A stretch of 64,000 bases of DNA from Enorma phocaeensis (GCF_900186505.1 NZ_LT891968.1:1-64000); one strand, 5' to 3'; shown: positions 1 to 9,174, numbered from the stretch's first letter. Notes: a model not told the origin generated them from the letters alone. Made by a program: numbers and translations.

Positions 1-1
1 G

Positions 2-55
2 AGGATGAAGGTGATCTACGCGATCATGAGGGACAAGGTCCCGTACTCGGCCTAG
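2..55 (+). CDS. C-terminal tail of a truncated reading frame, possibly IS110-family transposase
   Basis: The window opens inside a reading frame that ends at a TAG at 53-55. The visible 17 residues end in KVIYAIMRDKVPYSA. Many IS110/IS116 transposases end in a similar hydrophobic plus 'RDGxPY' stretch, so a transposase C-terminus is the best guess. Too little is visible to prove it, and no terminal inverted repeat can be assigned. It points towards the 3' end of the adenine deaminase gene on the other strand. Confidence 0.35.
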   Translation, partial: RMKVIYAIMRDKVPYSA

Positions 56-71
56 CTAGCCAGAGCCATAG

Positions 72-100
72 AAAAACGCCAGCCCGACAAGGGCTGGCGT
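72..100 (-). terminator. Rho-independent terminator of the adenine deaminase gene
   Basis: A perfect 10-bp inverted repeat (76-85 and 91-100, 5-base loop) is followed on the minus strand by five T (A run at 72-76 on the plus strand). It lies about 110 bases past the stop codon of ade. With no T run on the plus side it is mainly a minus-strand terminator. The 110 bases between hairpin and stop hold no gene that I can see. Confidence 0.8.
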
Positions 101-212
101 CAGCATGCTCGAAAGCAGTGATCTTTGCCAACAAAATCAGTTGACAAAACTATAGGAACACCCCCTATCGAGCGTAACCCATTCTTGTAAACCCCGCGTA
201 AGGGTATCGCCG

Positions 213-2045
213 TCATGCCACGAAGGAGAACGTCGTGACATCGAAGGTTCCCTCGGGCCTGATGCGCGCCTCGGGAATGACGGGAAGCGGAAGGAATATC
301 ATGCCCATGATGGGATCAAGCGGAGGCTCTATGCCGAGCTCGCGGGCAGCGCGCACGAACGCGTCGTGCTCGCGCGCCACGTCCTCCGCTGCCTCGTCGC
401 TCATGAGGCCGCCCAGCGGCAGGTCGAGCTTCGCGCGGACCGCACCGTCCCACACGAGCACGAAGCCTCCCTGGCCAACATGCTCGACAGCGATTCGCAT
501 GTCGCAAGGATTGTCGCCCACGACGCAGACATTATGCGAATCGTGCCCGATCGTCGAGGCGATGGCTCCGCCCGTAATGGGGAAGCCACGCACCCAGCCG
601 CGACCGATATGGCTCCCCACCAGGCCGCATCCTGCAGAACCCGCTCCATCTGCCCCCGCTTCTTGCGCCGCGGCCCCACGTCCATGGCGTTCGATGAGCA
701 TGATGCGGCGCAGGCCATCGGCGGAATCAGGGTGCACCATGCGCGTGATGGCATTGCCCGGGACCACCTCGATCGCGGCGCTACCCGGCTCAAAGGGATA
801 GTCGAACACCTCCGGTGCGATCCGAGGCAGGCGCACCGAGCCGCGCAAGCGCTCCTCGAGGTCGCCGAGGGATGAGCTTGCGGGCGCGATGGACCCCGTG
901 AATCTGCCTTCCTCCGCCACCAGCTCTCCTGCGGCGTAGACCCGATGCGGCGGCTTGTCGAAGGCAAGGTCATCGAGCAGAAGCAGGTCGGCGCGCTTAC
1001 CTGGCGCCACCGCACCGCGGCGCTCGCGCGGATCCGCCGCGCCGTGATCGAGACCGAAGCACTCCGCCGTGGACAGCGTCCCCATCGAGACGGCGAGCAC
1101 CGGATCGATGCCCTGGCGCGCAGCCATACGGCAGGCATTGTCGATGGTTCCAAGGGCGATGGCGTCCGATGGTGCGCGGTCATCGGTCGCGAAGCAGCAG
1201 CGGCGGGCGCGACGAGGGTCGTCGAGCACGAGCGGGGCGAGCGCCTCGAGATCGTGGCTGCAGGTGCCCTCGCGAAGCATGATGTACATGCCGCGCGAGA
1301 GCTTGTCGAGCGCCTCCGAAGGATTCGTGCACTCATGGTCGGCGATGATGCCGCATGCCGCGTAGGCGTTGAGATCAGCCCCCGCAACGAGCGGAGCATG
1401 ACCGTCGACCTGACCGGACGCCGTAAGCTGCGCAGCGTCGATGCGCGCGAGGGTCTCGGCGTCAGCAGCCACGACGCCGGGATAGTTCATCATCTCGCCA
1501 AGACCGAAGACCTCTCCAGGGTGCGCATCGATGAACGACCGCATCTCCTCGGCAGATATCGCTGCGCCAGCCTGCTCGTCGGGGAGCGCCGGTACGCAGG
1601 AAGGCATCATGAACTTGAAGTCGAGCGGCGCTCGGCGCGCATCCTCGATCATGAAGGATAGGCCGTCGAGGCCGCAAACGTTCGCGATCTCATGAGCATC
1701 GGCGATGGCCGTGGTCGTACCATGGGCAAGCGCCATGCGGGCGTATTCGGACGGCCTGACATTCGAGGACTCGATGTGCATATGCCCATCGATGAAACCG
1801 GGGGCTAGATAGCGGCCTTCGCAATCGATAACCTCTGCTGCCGGCGGATCGGGCACCGCTGCATCGCGGTCGTCGAAGAGCACGCCCGCGATAACGCCGT
1901 CTTTAACGACAACGCGGCCAGCCGCCACGCGCAGGCCATACACATCGACGATCCGAGCGTTCACAAACAGCGCATCCACCGGGATGCGTCCCTCCGCTGC
2001 GTCGACCAGAGTCTTCAGCGTTCCCACCGGCGTTACCGTCGCCAT
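213..2045 (-). CDS. ade: Adenine deaminase
   Basis: Hydrolyses adenine to hypoxanthine and ammonia in the cytosol (purine salvage and nitrogen release). The 610-residue length is typical of the bacterial Ade family in the amidohydrolase superfamily. The metal-binding motif HMHIESS lies at residues 88-94 and a conserved DAHEIAN at about 117-123. The C-terminal part carries the family's GGAIAST-IGHDSHN segment. The start is fixed by GAAGGGAGT just upstream of ATG. The gene appears monocistronic, with its own terminator at 72-100. An adenine- or purine-linked operator is not evident, though an 18-bp palindrome lies 230 bases upstream at 2278-2295. Confidence 0.96.
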   Translation of the reverse strand: MATVTPVGTLKTLVDAAEGRIPVDALFVNARIVDVYGLRVAAGRVVVKDGVIAGVLFDDRDAAVPDPPAAEVIDCEGRYLAPGFIDGHMHIESSNVRPSEYARMALAHGTTTAIADAHEIANVCGLDGLSFMIEDARRAPLDFKFMMPSCVPALPDEQAGAAISAEEMRSFIDAHPGEVFGLGEMMNYPGVVAADAETLARIDAAQLTASGQVDGHAPLVAGADLNAYAACGIIADHECTNPSEALDKLSRGMYIMLREGTCSHDLEALAPLVLDDPRRARRCCFATDDRAPSDAIALGTIDNACRMAARQGIDPVLAVSMGTLSTAECFGLDHGAADPRERRGAVAPGKRADLLLLDDLAFDKPPHRVYAAGELVAEEGRFTGSIAPASSSLGDLEERLRGSVRLPRIAPEVFDYPFEPGSAAIEVVPGNAITRMVHPDSADGLRRIMLIERHGRGAAAQEAGADGAGSAGCGLVGSHIGRGWVRGFPITGGAIASTIGHDSHNVCVVGDNPCDMRIAVEHVGQGGFVLVWDGAVRAKLDLPLGGLMSDEAAEDVAREHDAFVRAARELGIEPPLDPIMGMIFLPLPVIPEARIRPEGTFDVTTFSFVA

Positions 2046-2277
2046 AGCGCACTCCCTTCATAGCCATCCTGCACCCATCGTACCCAAGAGCCCAAATGAG
2101 ACACGCTCCACGTTGGAAAACCACCCTTCGCCCAACGCGTGCAAGCGGTCGGGCGCGAACTGGAAGCGCACGGGGCTGGAGCGGATGTGGAAAAGCCTTC
2201 AGGAGCCCACGCGACGGATGCGCTTCGCGGAGACGATCCGCGCGAGAAGCCTCCGTCGCCGCACCAGCGAGCAGGAG

Positions 2278-2295
2278 CTCAACCATATGGTTGAG
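2278..2295. promoter_or_regulatory. 18-bp perfect palindrome, candidate operator
   Basis: CTCAACCATATGGTTGAG reads identically on both strands. It ends 13 bases upstream of the -35 box of the promoter at 2309-2338, a position suited to an activator or an upstream repressor site. No regulator gene is immediately adjacent; the nearest is the LysR-type gene at 3134. The palindrome is observed; its role is inferred. Confidence 0.5.
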
Positions 2296-2308
2296 ATGCA
2301 ATAGCATA

Positions 2309-2338
2309 TTGACGGCACGGGAGCAGGCTCTCTACACT
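2309..2338 (+). promoter_or_regulatory. Sigma-70-like promoter for the small membrane protein gene
   Basis: -35 TTGACG (2309-2314), 18-base spacer, -10 TACACT (2333-2338). The ATG of the next gene is about 90 bases downstream, leaving a leader of roughly 85 bases. Confidence 0.6.
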
Positions 2339-2429
2339 TGTTCGGTTTTTGGGGGGAGCCCACCGTCGGCTGACCCCGTCAATGCAATCCGCCGGCGATC
2401 ACCGCCGCGCGCGCACAGAAAGGATAGCC

Positions 2430-2834
2430 ATGTCCGGCAATTCCAGAATCGTGAAGGGTATCGGCCTCTTCTTCCTCGTCCTCGGCGTTCTTGCCATCGC
2501 GACCGCGGCGATCATGTTCTTCGGCGCGCCCGCTGCCGACCTCGACATCGAGGACGGCGTCCAGATCGCCCAGCTCTACGCCGTCATCCTCGCCGTCTCC
2601 GGCGTGTTCCAGTTCGTGACCGGCTTCATCGGCATGCGCGCCGCGAAGCACGCCAAGCTGCTCAAGCCGTTCGTCTTCCTGTGCGCCATCATCGTGGTGC
2701 TCAACCTCTCGCAGATCGGCATCACCATCAGAACCGGCGAGGGCGAAATCTGGCAGAACCTGATCTATGCCGCGACCGCGTTCTCGGGTGTCGTCTTCGC
2801 CTCCCGCGCCATGAAGGACCAAAACCTCGCGTAG
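2430..2834 (+). CDS. Small four-helix membrane protein of unknown function
   Basis: 134 residues. Start ATG at 2430 is chosen for AGAAAGGA seven bases upstream; longer in-frame starts lack this. Four hydrophobic segments are visible: about residues 8-30, 48-68, 78-98 and 107-125. Short polar loops and a positively charged MRAAKHAK stretch lie between helices 2 and 3. I do not recognise a named family and see no catalytic motif. It is preceded by its own promoter and followed by a hairpin at 2878-2906, so it is probably transcribed alone. Confidence 0.8.
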   Translation: MSGNSRIVKGIGLFFLVLGVLAIATAAIMFFGAPAADLDIEDGVQIAQLYAVILAVSGVFQFVTGFIGMRAAKHAKLLKPFVFLCAIIVVLNLSQIGITIRTGEGEIWQNLIYAATAFSGVVFASRAMKDQNLA

Positions 2835-2877
2835 GCGTTCCTCGCGCACGCCTCCACATCGCTCTCTTTACGACACG

Positions 2878-2906
2878 CAGCCCGCCAGCATCGCGCTGAC
2901 GGGCTG
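2878..2906 (+). terminator. Hairpin terminator after the small membrane protein gene
   Basis: CAGCCCG-c-CAGC pairs with GCTG-a-CGGGCTG around a 5-base loop, followed by TTGCTTTG. The T tract is imperfect, so this is a moderate terminator, 44 bases past the stop codon. Confidence 0.55.
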
Positions 2907-3133
2907 TTGCTTTGTCGACTCGCCCGCTCTGTAGAGCAGCAGGGCCCTCGCCCGGCGTTGCGGAGACGGCCGCGCACTCGGGGCGTAAAGACACGGAGCA
3001 TCAACCATTCATTGAGGACGAGAGGGCACGGCTTACAATGGCGATGGATTGCATGCTATCGGACTTCCGCTCCGGTGCGCCCGGTATGGAAGGGCGGCTC
3101 CGACGCGGACGCACTAATGACGAGGACCGTGCT

Positions 3134-4048
3134 GTGAACGTCAGACAACTGCGCTACTTCCATCTCTCAGCTGCCTACGGCAGCTTCTCAGCCGCTGCTC
3201 GCGCTGAGGGGGTATCCGTGCAAGCGGTCTCCAAAGCGCTCATCGAGCTCGAAGAGGAACTCGGAGGCTCCCTATTCGATCGTTCTGGGAAGCGCATGCG
3301 CCTAACCCCTTTGGGCGAGGCGACCATCGAGAAGGCGCAGGAAGCCGTCGAGAGCTTCGATGCCGTGACGTTCGCCGCCCATGCGTTCCTCGAGGAAAGC
3401 GCTGCGGGGCGCGAGGAGTATCATCTCGCGCTCATCACGCCTCCATTTGCCAAGCACCAGCTCATCACCGCGTCGCTCTCGCGGCTCTTCTCCCGCATGC
3501 TCAGAGCGGACGTCACGATCCGCGTCGCGCTCGGCGACGAAGCCATGGTGGACTTGGAATCCGGTGCGCTCGACGCGCTCTTCACCGTTGGCGCGTTCGT
3601 TGATCCGCGCTGCACCTGCCTTCCCATCGGCAACGTCGCAGTCGGAGCATTCGTGGGGCGCCGTCATCCCCTGCGCCGCAAGGAGATGATTTCGTTCGAG
3701 GAGCTTGCCCCCTATCCCGTACTGCACAACCAGCGCATCGACGGTTTCAACGAGACGGTCCTGACCACATGCCTCAAAGAGGGCCTTGCGTCGCCCCTTG
3801 TCGAGATCTCCACCGATGAGGAGGTCGCGGACTTCCTCGAACACGACCAAGGGTACATTCTTGGAATCTACCTGAAAGCGCTCGACATCAAACCGCTCGC
3901 ATTCATGCATCGCATCGATCCCGCCGACGCTCCAACGGTGCCCGTGTGCATGGTCACGCTCAAAGACAGCAGGGGCGCCCATTTCGAGCGGCTCGACCAC
4001 TTTGTGCGCCACGAGTTCAAGCGCCTCAAGGGAGTACTCAACGAGTAG
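3134..4048 (+). CDS. LysR-family transcriptional regulator
   Basis: 304 residues from a GTG start at 3134. GAGGA lies seven bases upstream, and the protein then begins MNVRQLRYF, the usual first residues of the LysR winged helix-turn-helix (about 1-60, with FSAAARAEGVSVQAVSKALIELEEELG). The C-terminal part (about 90-300) is the periplasmic-binding-like effector domain. A longer in-frame start exists but would add a low-complexity leader with no homology signal. The effector and targets are unknown. It lies between two unrelated membrane protein genes in the same direction, so no divergent target operon is obvious. Confidence 0.9.
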   Translation: MNVRQLRYFHLSAAYGSFSAAARAEGVSVQAVSKALIELEEELGGSLFDRSGKRMRLTPLGEATIEKAQEAVESFDAVTFAAHAFLEESAAGREEYHLALITPPFAKHQLITASLSRLFSRMLRADVTIRVALGDEAMVDLESGALDALFTVGAFVDPRCTCLPIGNVAVGAFVGRRHPLRRKEMISFEELAPYPVLHNQRIDGFNETVLTTCLKEGLASPLVEISTDEEVADFLEHDQGYILGIYLKALDIKPLAFMHRIDPADAPTVPVCMVTLKDSRGAHFERLDHFVRHEFKRLKGVLNE

Positions 4049-4213
4049 GCGGGCGGAGAGCCCCGATTTGCCCGCAGCCGTCAACGCCGGCGCCGCAACA
4101 ACCCGGTCAATGCGACCTATGACGCGCCGCGCGCGATGCACATACGCTACCATCTTCTATCGAGGCACAAAGCCCGCGCGTTACCCATCCCCACGTCTGC
4201 ATTGGATCGAATC

Positions 4214-5476
4214 ATGACGAGCGCATCGACACCGCGGCACGCCGCGAACCCCGAACCGGTCAAGAAGGTACCGATGATCATCAAGGTCTACGGCTTGCTC
4301 TGCCTGCTGGACGGTGCGGTTTCCATCCCCGTTGCCGCCATCTTTGGAGCCATGGTCGTCTGGGCCCTTCAGACCGATCCCTCGCTCATCATCATCGGCA
4401 CCGACCCAACGCTGCCGGTCATCCTGACCGCGCTCTCGGTCATCGTAAGCGTCGCGAACGCAATCGCGCTCATCGTGTTCGGACGCTCGCTCATGAAAAA
4501 CCGCCGGCGCAACGCCGCGCGGTGGTCCTATGCGCTCATCGCCGCCTCCATCGTTCAGCTCCTCATATCGATCATGCTCCAGGGCATCGGGACGCACCTC
4601 ATCGCCCCGCTGATCCAACTCGGCATCCTGGTCGCGCTCTCCGTCACCGTCGACCCGTCCCTGCGCGACGAGCGCGCGCTCCAGCGCAAGCTCCGTGATC
4701 TGCAGGATCGCGAAGCTGCCGAGGAAGGCATGCTCGGACGCGACCTCGAAGGCAAGGGCTATATCGAGCTCAACTTCTTCAACCTGTTCTGGGTTTTCGT
4801 AGTCTGCTGCATCCTAGGTCTCATCATCGAGGTCATCTACCACATGGTCGTGGTCGACCCCGGCGTCTATCAGGATCGCGCGGGCATGCTCTTCGGGCCC
4901 TTCTCGCCCATCTACGGCTTCGGTGCCGTGCTCATGACCGTGGCGCTCAATCGCTTCTACCGCGCCAATCCCATCATCATCTTCGTGGTCTCGGCGATCA
5001 TCGGCGGACTCTTCGAGGCAGCGGTCTCCCTCTTCATGCAAGTGGGCTTTGGTGCCGTTGCCTGGGACTACACCGGCATGACGCTCTTTGGCATTCCCGA
5101 CCCGGTAGCCATCATCTTCCAAGGGCGCACCGCAACGCCCTTCATGATCATGTGGGGCGGCCTCGGCTTTGTATGGATCAAGCTCTGCCTGCCTTGGCTC
5201 CTCAGGCTCATCAACCTCATCCCCTGGAGTCTGCGCTACTCGCTCACGACGGTATGCGCCGTGCTCATGCTCGTAAACGGCATCATGACGCTCGAGGCGC
5301 TCGACTGCTGGTTCGAGCGCGTCTCAGGCGTTGAGCCGAGCTCGCCGGTAGAGGAGTTCTACGCCGAGAACTTCGACAATGCATACATGGCGCATCGCTT
5401 CGAAAGCATGACCATCACGCCTGAGGACTCCGGCCGCGTCGATACCTCGGCGCAGGCAGCCTCGAGCGAGGCATAG
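4214..5476 (+). CDS. Putative ABC-transporter-type membrane protein (CmpB/DUF1113 family)
   Basis: About 420 residues. The N-terminal third has four hydrophobic segments; a charged linker (LRDERALQRKLRDLQDREAAEE) follows; the C-terminal half carries the signature of the putative ABC permease family PF06541. In that family the segment FNLFWVFVVCCILGLIIEV is followed by GPFSPIYGFGAV and a conserved WDY. The biochemical role of this family is unproven. The start is uncertain: ATG 4214 gives a short polar N-terminus but no clear ribosome binding site, ATG 4274 has AGAAGG five bases upstream, and ATG 4136 is also open. No ATP-binding subunit is adjacent. Confidence 0.75.
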   Translation: MTSASTPRHAANPEPVKKVPMIIKVYGLLCLLDGAVSIPVAAIFGAMVVWALQTDPSLIIIGTDPTLPVILTALSVIVSVANAIALIVFGRSLMKNRRRNAARWSYALIAASIVQLLISIMLQGIGTHLIAPLIQLGILVALSVTVDPSLRDERALQRKLRDLQDREAAEEGMLGRDLEGKGYIELNFFNLFWVFVVCCILGLIIEVIYHMVVVDPGVYQDRAGMLFGPFSPIYGFGAVLMTVALNRFYRANPIIIFVVSAIIGGLFEAAVSLFMQVGFGAVAWDYTGMTLFGIPDPVAIIFQGRTATPFMIMWGGLGFVWIKLCLPWLLRLINLIPWSLRYSLTTVCAVLMLVNGIMTLEALDCWFERVSGVEPSSPVEEFYAENFDNAYMAHRFESMTITPEDSGRVDTSAQAASSEA

Positions 5477-5619
5477 CACGCACAGAAGCGCATTTCGCGC
5501 ATAAGAGCCTTACCGATACGGGCACCGCACCGTGTAAAGGCCTCGCAAGGGTTTCACGCCCCCCTCGCATTTCGGCGTAAGCTCAAAGCGTCACGCCGAG
5601 GACGCAACGGGGGATCCCC

Positions 5620-6759
5620 ATGCTCGATGCCTTCATCACCAATATGCTACCGTCCACACCGAGGGGATTCGCTACCTGGCTCGTTCCCATAGGCTTCATC
5701 GCGCTCTGCTTCATCGCCCGTGCGCGCCGGCGCGCAATCGAACCAACCGTGCCCGATATCCCGGCACCCGATCCGCGCCCGCCCTTGGTCCACCCCCTGC
5801 TCATCGGCGCCCTGAACTCCCGCAAGAGCGTGGCGCGCGGATCATCGAGCGGGGCCTTCGATGCTGCCCTGGGGAGCGTTGTGGCGCTCGTCGGCTTCGG
5901 CGCGCTCCGCTTCCGGCACACTCCCGATGCGAGCAACGCTGCGCCCCGCCATGGCATGCGACCCGGCATGGATTCCCCCGTAGTCACCAAAAGGAACCGC
6001 ATTCCGCATAGGCAACGTCAAGAGATGGTGGACGCTGCCTTTGGCGAGACGATGCTGTTCACGCGTGACCACCGGATCGCCTTGAGCCCCCTCGACAAGG
6101 AAGCGCTTGCGCTCTTCATGGGCCAGGGCTCGGACCGCATGACCGTAGCCGATGGCTGCCGCAGGCTACGTCATGGAACCAAAGCGTATGCCCAACAGAA
6201 GAGATTCCTGAAATCATCTGTCGCCCTGCTTAAGCAGGCGGGCCTTGTGACCGAGGTCCCCCTGTTCGAGAAGCTGCTGGGAACGCCCGTCGTCCAGATC
6301 GTGCAGCTATGGAGCCTCTTCGTGGTCGGCTCAATGGGTGGCATCGGCACGGGCGCCCTGTTTACCGTCGGCGTCATGATCTTCTACGTCGCGCTGCTCG
6401 AGCGCACCCCGCCGCTCACGCCCATCGGCGCTCAAACGCTCGCTTCAGCACGATCGAACGGCACCTGGGCGGAGGCGGTGACCGAAGAAGGTGTGCGCTT
6501 GACGCAGATCCCCGCAGGCTCGGACCTCGTACGCCTTCTGGCGACGCTTGTAGCCATGGGCGACGTTCAACTTGCAACCAACTTGGTCGAACGGATGGCG
6601 CGCGAGGGCGTCTTCCCCGCCGACGAGACGGGAGTGCAGCTCAGAGAGCTCTTCACCCGGCATCCATTCGACATCGACGGAGCCCGCGAGGCATCGCCCG
6701 TGGAGTACCTCCATATGGCCGTCGAGAAGGGGCGGCAGGCGATCGAGGATAGCGCCTGA
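5620..6759 (+). CDS. Membrane protein of unknown function, 379 residues
   Basis: Start ATG 5620 follows CGGGGGA. Hydrophobic segments lie at about residues 17-34 and 226-260 (a double helix around a GGIGTGA turn). A cytosolic-looking region (about 55-220) has a PPLVHPLLIGALNSRKSVARG segment and helical charged stretches. The arrangement (helix, winged-helix-like segment, paired helices) loosely recalls the C-terminal half of DUF2207 proteins, but the match is weak and I do not assign it. The gene converges on 6765-7559 with only five bases between stops. Confidence 0.7.
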   Translation: MLDAFITNMLPSTPRGFATWLVPIGFIALCFIARARRRAIEPTVPDIPAPDPRPPLVHPLLIGALNSRKSVARGSSSGAFDAALGSVVALVGFGALRFRHTPDASNAAPRHGMRPGMDSPVVTKRNRIPHRQRQEMVDAAFGETMLFTRDHRIALSPLDKEALALFMGQGSDRMTVADGCRRLRHGTKAYAQQKRFLKSSVALLKQAGLVTEVPLFEKLLGTPVVQIVQLWSLFVVGSMGGIGTGALFTVGVMIFYVALLERTPPLTPIGAQTLASARSNGTWAEAVTEEGVRLTQIPAGSDLVRLLATLVAMGDVQLATNLVERMAREGVFPADETGVQLRELFTRHPFDIDGAREASPVEYLHMAVEKGRQAIEDSA

Positions 6760-6764
6760 TCACG

Positions 6765-7559
6765 TTACCTATGCCTGCCATGCTCTTTGAACGGCGAGCG
6801 ACGGCGCACGTTCACGCGCTCCCACGGCACGAGCGCAAGTCCTACTCCCAGCACGGAAATCACTATGAGCGCGACTCCGGCAAGGCTGGAGGCCTCCATC
6901 GCATGGACGCCCACACCGATGCCCGTCCATACGACCACAAGCCCGAGAACCACATCATCGAACAGGCGCCGGGCCAAAAACGAGGCGAGCACGAGGACGA
7001 TGAGCACGGCGAACGTCGAGATCGCGGGAACTAGCCCCATATCCGCCGTAACGGAGCGCGTGAGAGCATGCGCTACGTTGACCAGCGCGACCATAGCGAG
7101 CCACGAGGCGTACAGCGATAACGGCATCCAGTCCCACCGCGCATTCGAGCGCTTGCGCGTGATGACGTAGAGCATGACCGCGATGACGGTACACACGATG
7201 ATGACGAGCGCCGAGACCGCAAACACGCGCAGGTGCCAAAGGACGAGCCACACGATGCCGAGCAAGCATGATACGGCGAAGAGCGCCGCCTCGATGCCCA
7301 CCGGCATCGCCCCGAGATGCCTAGCATGGTGCCCGTCACGGACCAGACGAACCGCCCATACCGCAAGAGCCAGGTAGACGATGACCCAGACCCCAAAGAC
7401 GTAGCCAGCGGGCGCAAGCCAGACGAACACCTCGCCCACGACCTCGACCGCCGTCACGCCGTTGAAGCGGAGCAGTTCGAGCATAACGCTGATCACAACC
7501 AGCGCCGCATAGCTCGCCCCCACCACGATCGTCTCTACATCGAGGGATTTCTTATCCAT
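6765..7559 (-). CDS. Polytopic membrane protein of unknown function, 264 residues
   Basis: Start ATG at 7559 is chosen because GAAGGGGG lies four bases upstream, and the hydrophobic protein begins right after MDKKSLDVETIVVGASYAAL. The longer upstream frame is arginine- and proline-rich and unlikely. Seven or eight hydrophobic segments alternate with short basic loops (RDGHHARH, TRKRSNARW). The C-terminus is basic (NVRRRSPFKEHGRHR), predicted cytosolic. No domain is recognised. It is divergent from the YdcF-like gene at 7784. Confidence 0.75.
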   Translation of the reverse strand: MDKKSLDVETIVVGASYAALVVISVMLELLRFNGVTAVEVVGEVFVWLAPAGYVFGVWVIVYLALAVWAVRLVRDGHHARHLGAMPVGIEAALFAVSCLLGIVWLVLWHLRVFAVSALVIIVCTVIAVMLYVITRKRSNARWDWMPLSLYASWLAMVALVNVAHALTRSVTADMGLVPAISTFAVLIVLVLASFLARRLFDDVVLGLVVVWTGIGVGVHAMEASSLAGVALIVISVLGVGLALVPWERVNVRRRSPFKEHGRHR

Positions 7560-7783
7560 GGGACCCCCTTCGCCAGGGCCGCTCTCGGCCATGGTTCCAG
7601 TATTCCCTATCGCCGCTTTTTCGACAGCGCGTCGACAGATACCACCCTGAGCGGGCCATATCCTGCCGCGTACGGCCGGCCCGGCGGCTGCTTGCCTTAT
7701 CGGACCGGACTGCGAGCGCTCGCAAAGACGGCCTTGACGGAGCGAACCGGACTGCCATAGTGGAGGGGATGGGAGGTGGCACC

Positions 7784-8521
7784 GTGGAGATCTTGACCCT
7801 CGCGCTCGGGTTCGCGTGCCTGGCATACGGAATTGCCATTTTTAGGCCGCGGGAGGAATCCTCTTGCCACGTGCCATGGATTGCCGCAGGCGCGGTGCTC
7901 GGTGGCACCTCCGGCGCCTGCATGATATGGCCCCGTGTAGCGGTGACGCAGCTGCTCACCGGCGTCCTCGGCGGCGCAGCCGTCATAGGAGCGTGCGTCA
8001 TCGCCGCCACAAGCGTTCTCATCTTGGCTGCGGCGAAAGACGCACCTCCCGCCAACCTCTGCTACCTCGTCGTGCTCGGCGCCCATGTGCACCAGAACGG
8101 CACTCCCTCACGGGCTCTGCGCCAGCGACTGGAAACCGCGCGGGCATACCTTGCAGAAAACCCCAGCACCGTCGCGGTGGTTTCAGGCGGGCAAGGTGCG
8201 GACGAAACCTGCACCGAGGCGAGTGCCATGGCAAGCTGGCTCATCGCTCACGGCATCGAGGCCGAGCGCATTCTAGGCGAGGATAAATCGACCACAACAG
8301 CCGAGAACATCCGGTACGCTCTCGACCTCATGGATGCAAACGAGCCCGTAGGCATCGTCACCAACGACTTCCATATCTGGCGAGCGCTGCGCATCGCGCG
8401 CCGGCAGGGGCTGCGGAGCGCCTGCGGGGTGCCAGCGCCTTCCACACGGCTCTATCTGCCCAACAATCTTGCGCGGGAGTGCTTCGCCACCGTGAAGAAC
8501 ATGCTCGCAGGCACCATGTAG
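7784..8521 (+). CDS. YdcF/DUF218-family membrane protein
   Basis: About 245 residues. GTG 7784 is preferred because GGGAGG lies seven bases upstream; GTG 7760 and ATG 7769 are alternatives. The N-terminal 90 residues contain three hydrophobic segments. The rest is a DUF218 domain: YLVVLGAHVHQNGTPSRAL, then VVSGGQGADETCTEASAM and EDKSTTTAENIRYA, closing with VTNDFHIWRALRIARRQGL. DUF218 proteins (SanA, YdcF) are linked to envelope integrity and bind nucleotide-like ligands, but the reaction is unknown. Confidence 0.88.
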   Translation: MEILTLALGFACLAYGIAIFRPREESSCHVPWIAAGAVLGGTSGACMIWPRVAVTQLLTGVLGGAAVIGACVIAATSVLILAAAKDAPPANLCYLVVLGAHVHQNGTPSRALRQRLETARAYLAENPSTVAVVSGGQGADETCTEASAMASWLIAHGIEAERILGEDKSTTTAENIRYALDLMDANEPVGIVTNDFHIWRALRIARRQGLRSACGVPAPSTRLYLPNNLARECFATVKNMLAGTM

Positions 8522-8537
8522 CAACGCCCGCACCCGC

Positions 8538-8846
8538 TCAACGTTTTGCCGCAAGCTCTTTGATACGCTCGAATTGGCTCATCACGTAGTCATAGTTCGC
8601 CCGACGATGCGGCAGCGTGCAGTTGCTGCAATCCTTGATGTCGTGGTTCTCGCCCACATAGGTTGGATTGCCTCCGCAATCAGGCCCCAGCGCATACAGC
8701 GGGCAGAAGCAGAACAGGCAGTTGAGCTCTCCTGCCGGCATATCATGGCACGGGTAGAACTCGCACGTGCTGTGGTTGAAGAACTTGTAGCGCTCGGTCA
8801 CGGGACTCGTTTGCTCGGTGGTCGAAGGACCTGTTTGCTCGGACAT
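8538..8846 (-). CDS. Cysteine-rich small domain protein
   Basis: 102 residues with eight cysteines (28, 33, 43, 46, 48, 57, 73, 76). The core CxFCPLYxLGxDCGGN with a later DCSNCxLPH matches the cysteine-rich small domain family PF04071. The family is usually a stand-alone protein or fused to cobalamin-related CbiZ domains, and probably binds metal. Start ATG 8846 has GGGAGG seven bases upstream. The function is not known; this window does contain two B12-dependent enzymes, but far away. The neighbour at 8911-9174 is in the same orientation. Confidence 0.85.
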   Translation of the reverse strand: MSEQTGPSTTEQTSPVTERYKFFNHSTCEFYPCHDMPAGELNCLFCFCPLYALGPDCGGNPTYVGENHDIKDCSNCTLPHRRANYDYVMSQFERIKELAAKR

Positions 8847-8910
8847 GAGAAGACCTCCCGATAACGGGCGCTCAGCCCGATAACCTGACGAGGATAGATC
8901 GGCGACGAGG

Positions 8911-9174
8911 TCAGCGGTCGACCCGCCACGACCCATCGGCGAGACCCGCACGGACAAGATGGATCGCCATCACGGAGAAGACGATGGTCCCCACGATGCC
9001 AATGGGAATGCCGCCTCGTTGGATAACCATGACATAGCAGGTAGAGATCGCGAACCACGCGAGCAGGGCAGCGCCAACAAAGCAAACGACCCTCTTGAGC
9101 CAGACGGGCATATGAGGCGCCGGGCGCTTCTCGCGCTCTTGCACCTGCTGCTGTTTCGTCTTCCTCTTCGCCAT
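8911..9174 (-). CDS. Small two-helix membrane protein
   Basis: 87 residues: a basic, glutamine-rich cytosolic start (MAKRKTKQQQVQEREKR), a helix at about 28-50 and a second at about 56-76. AAGGAGG lies five bases before the ATG. No family is recognised. It is probably co-transcribed with the cysteine-rich protein 64 bases downstream. Confidence 0.75.
   Translation of the reverse strand: MAKRKTKQQQVQEREKRPAPHMPVWLKRVVCFVGAALLAWFAISTCYVMVIQRGGIPIGIVGTIVFSVMAIHLVRAGLADGSWRVDR

Larger units (their letters stand above)
2046..2429. other. Intergenic region between ade and a small membrane protein gene
   Basis: 384 bases without a convincing gene. The short reading frames across it have arginine-rich, low-complexity translations and no ribosome binding sites. 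The right end holds an 18-bp palindrome and a good sigma-70 type promoter, listed separately. I see nothing interpretable in 2046-2270. Confidence 0.6.

Noticed and set aside
2096..2899. Open frame of 267 codons overlapping the small membrane protein gene
   Set aside because: Arginine-rich translation without domain or ribosome binding site, overlapping a better-supported gene in another frame.
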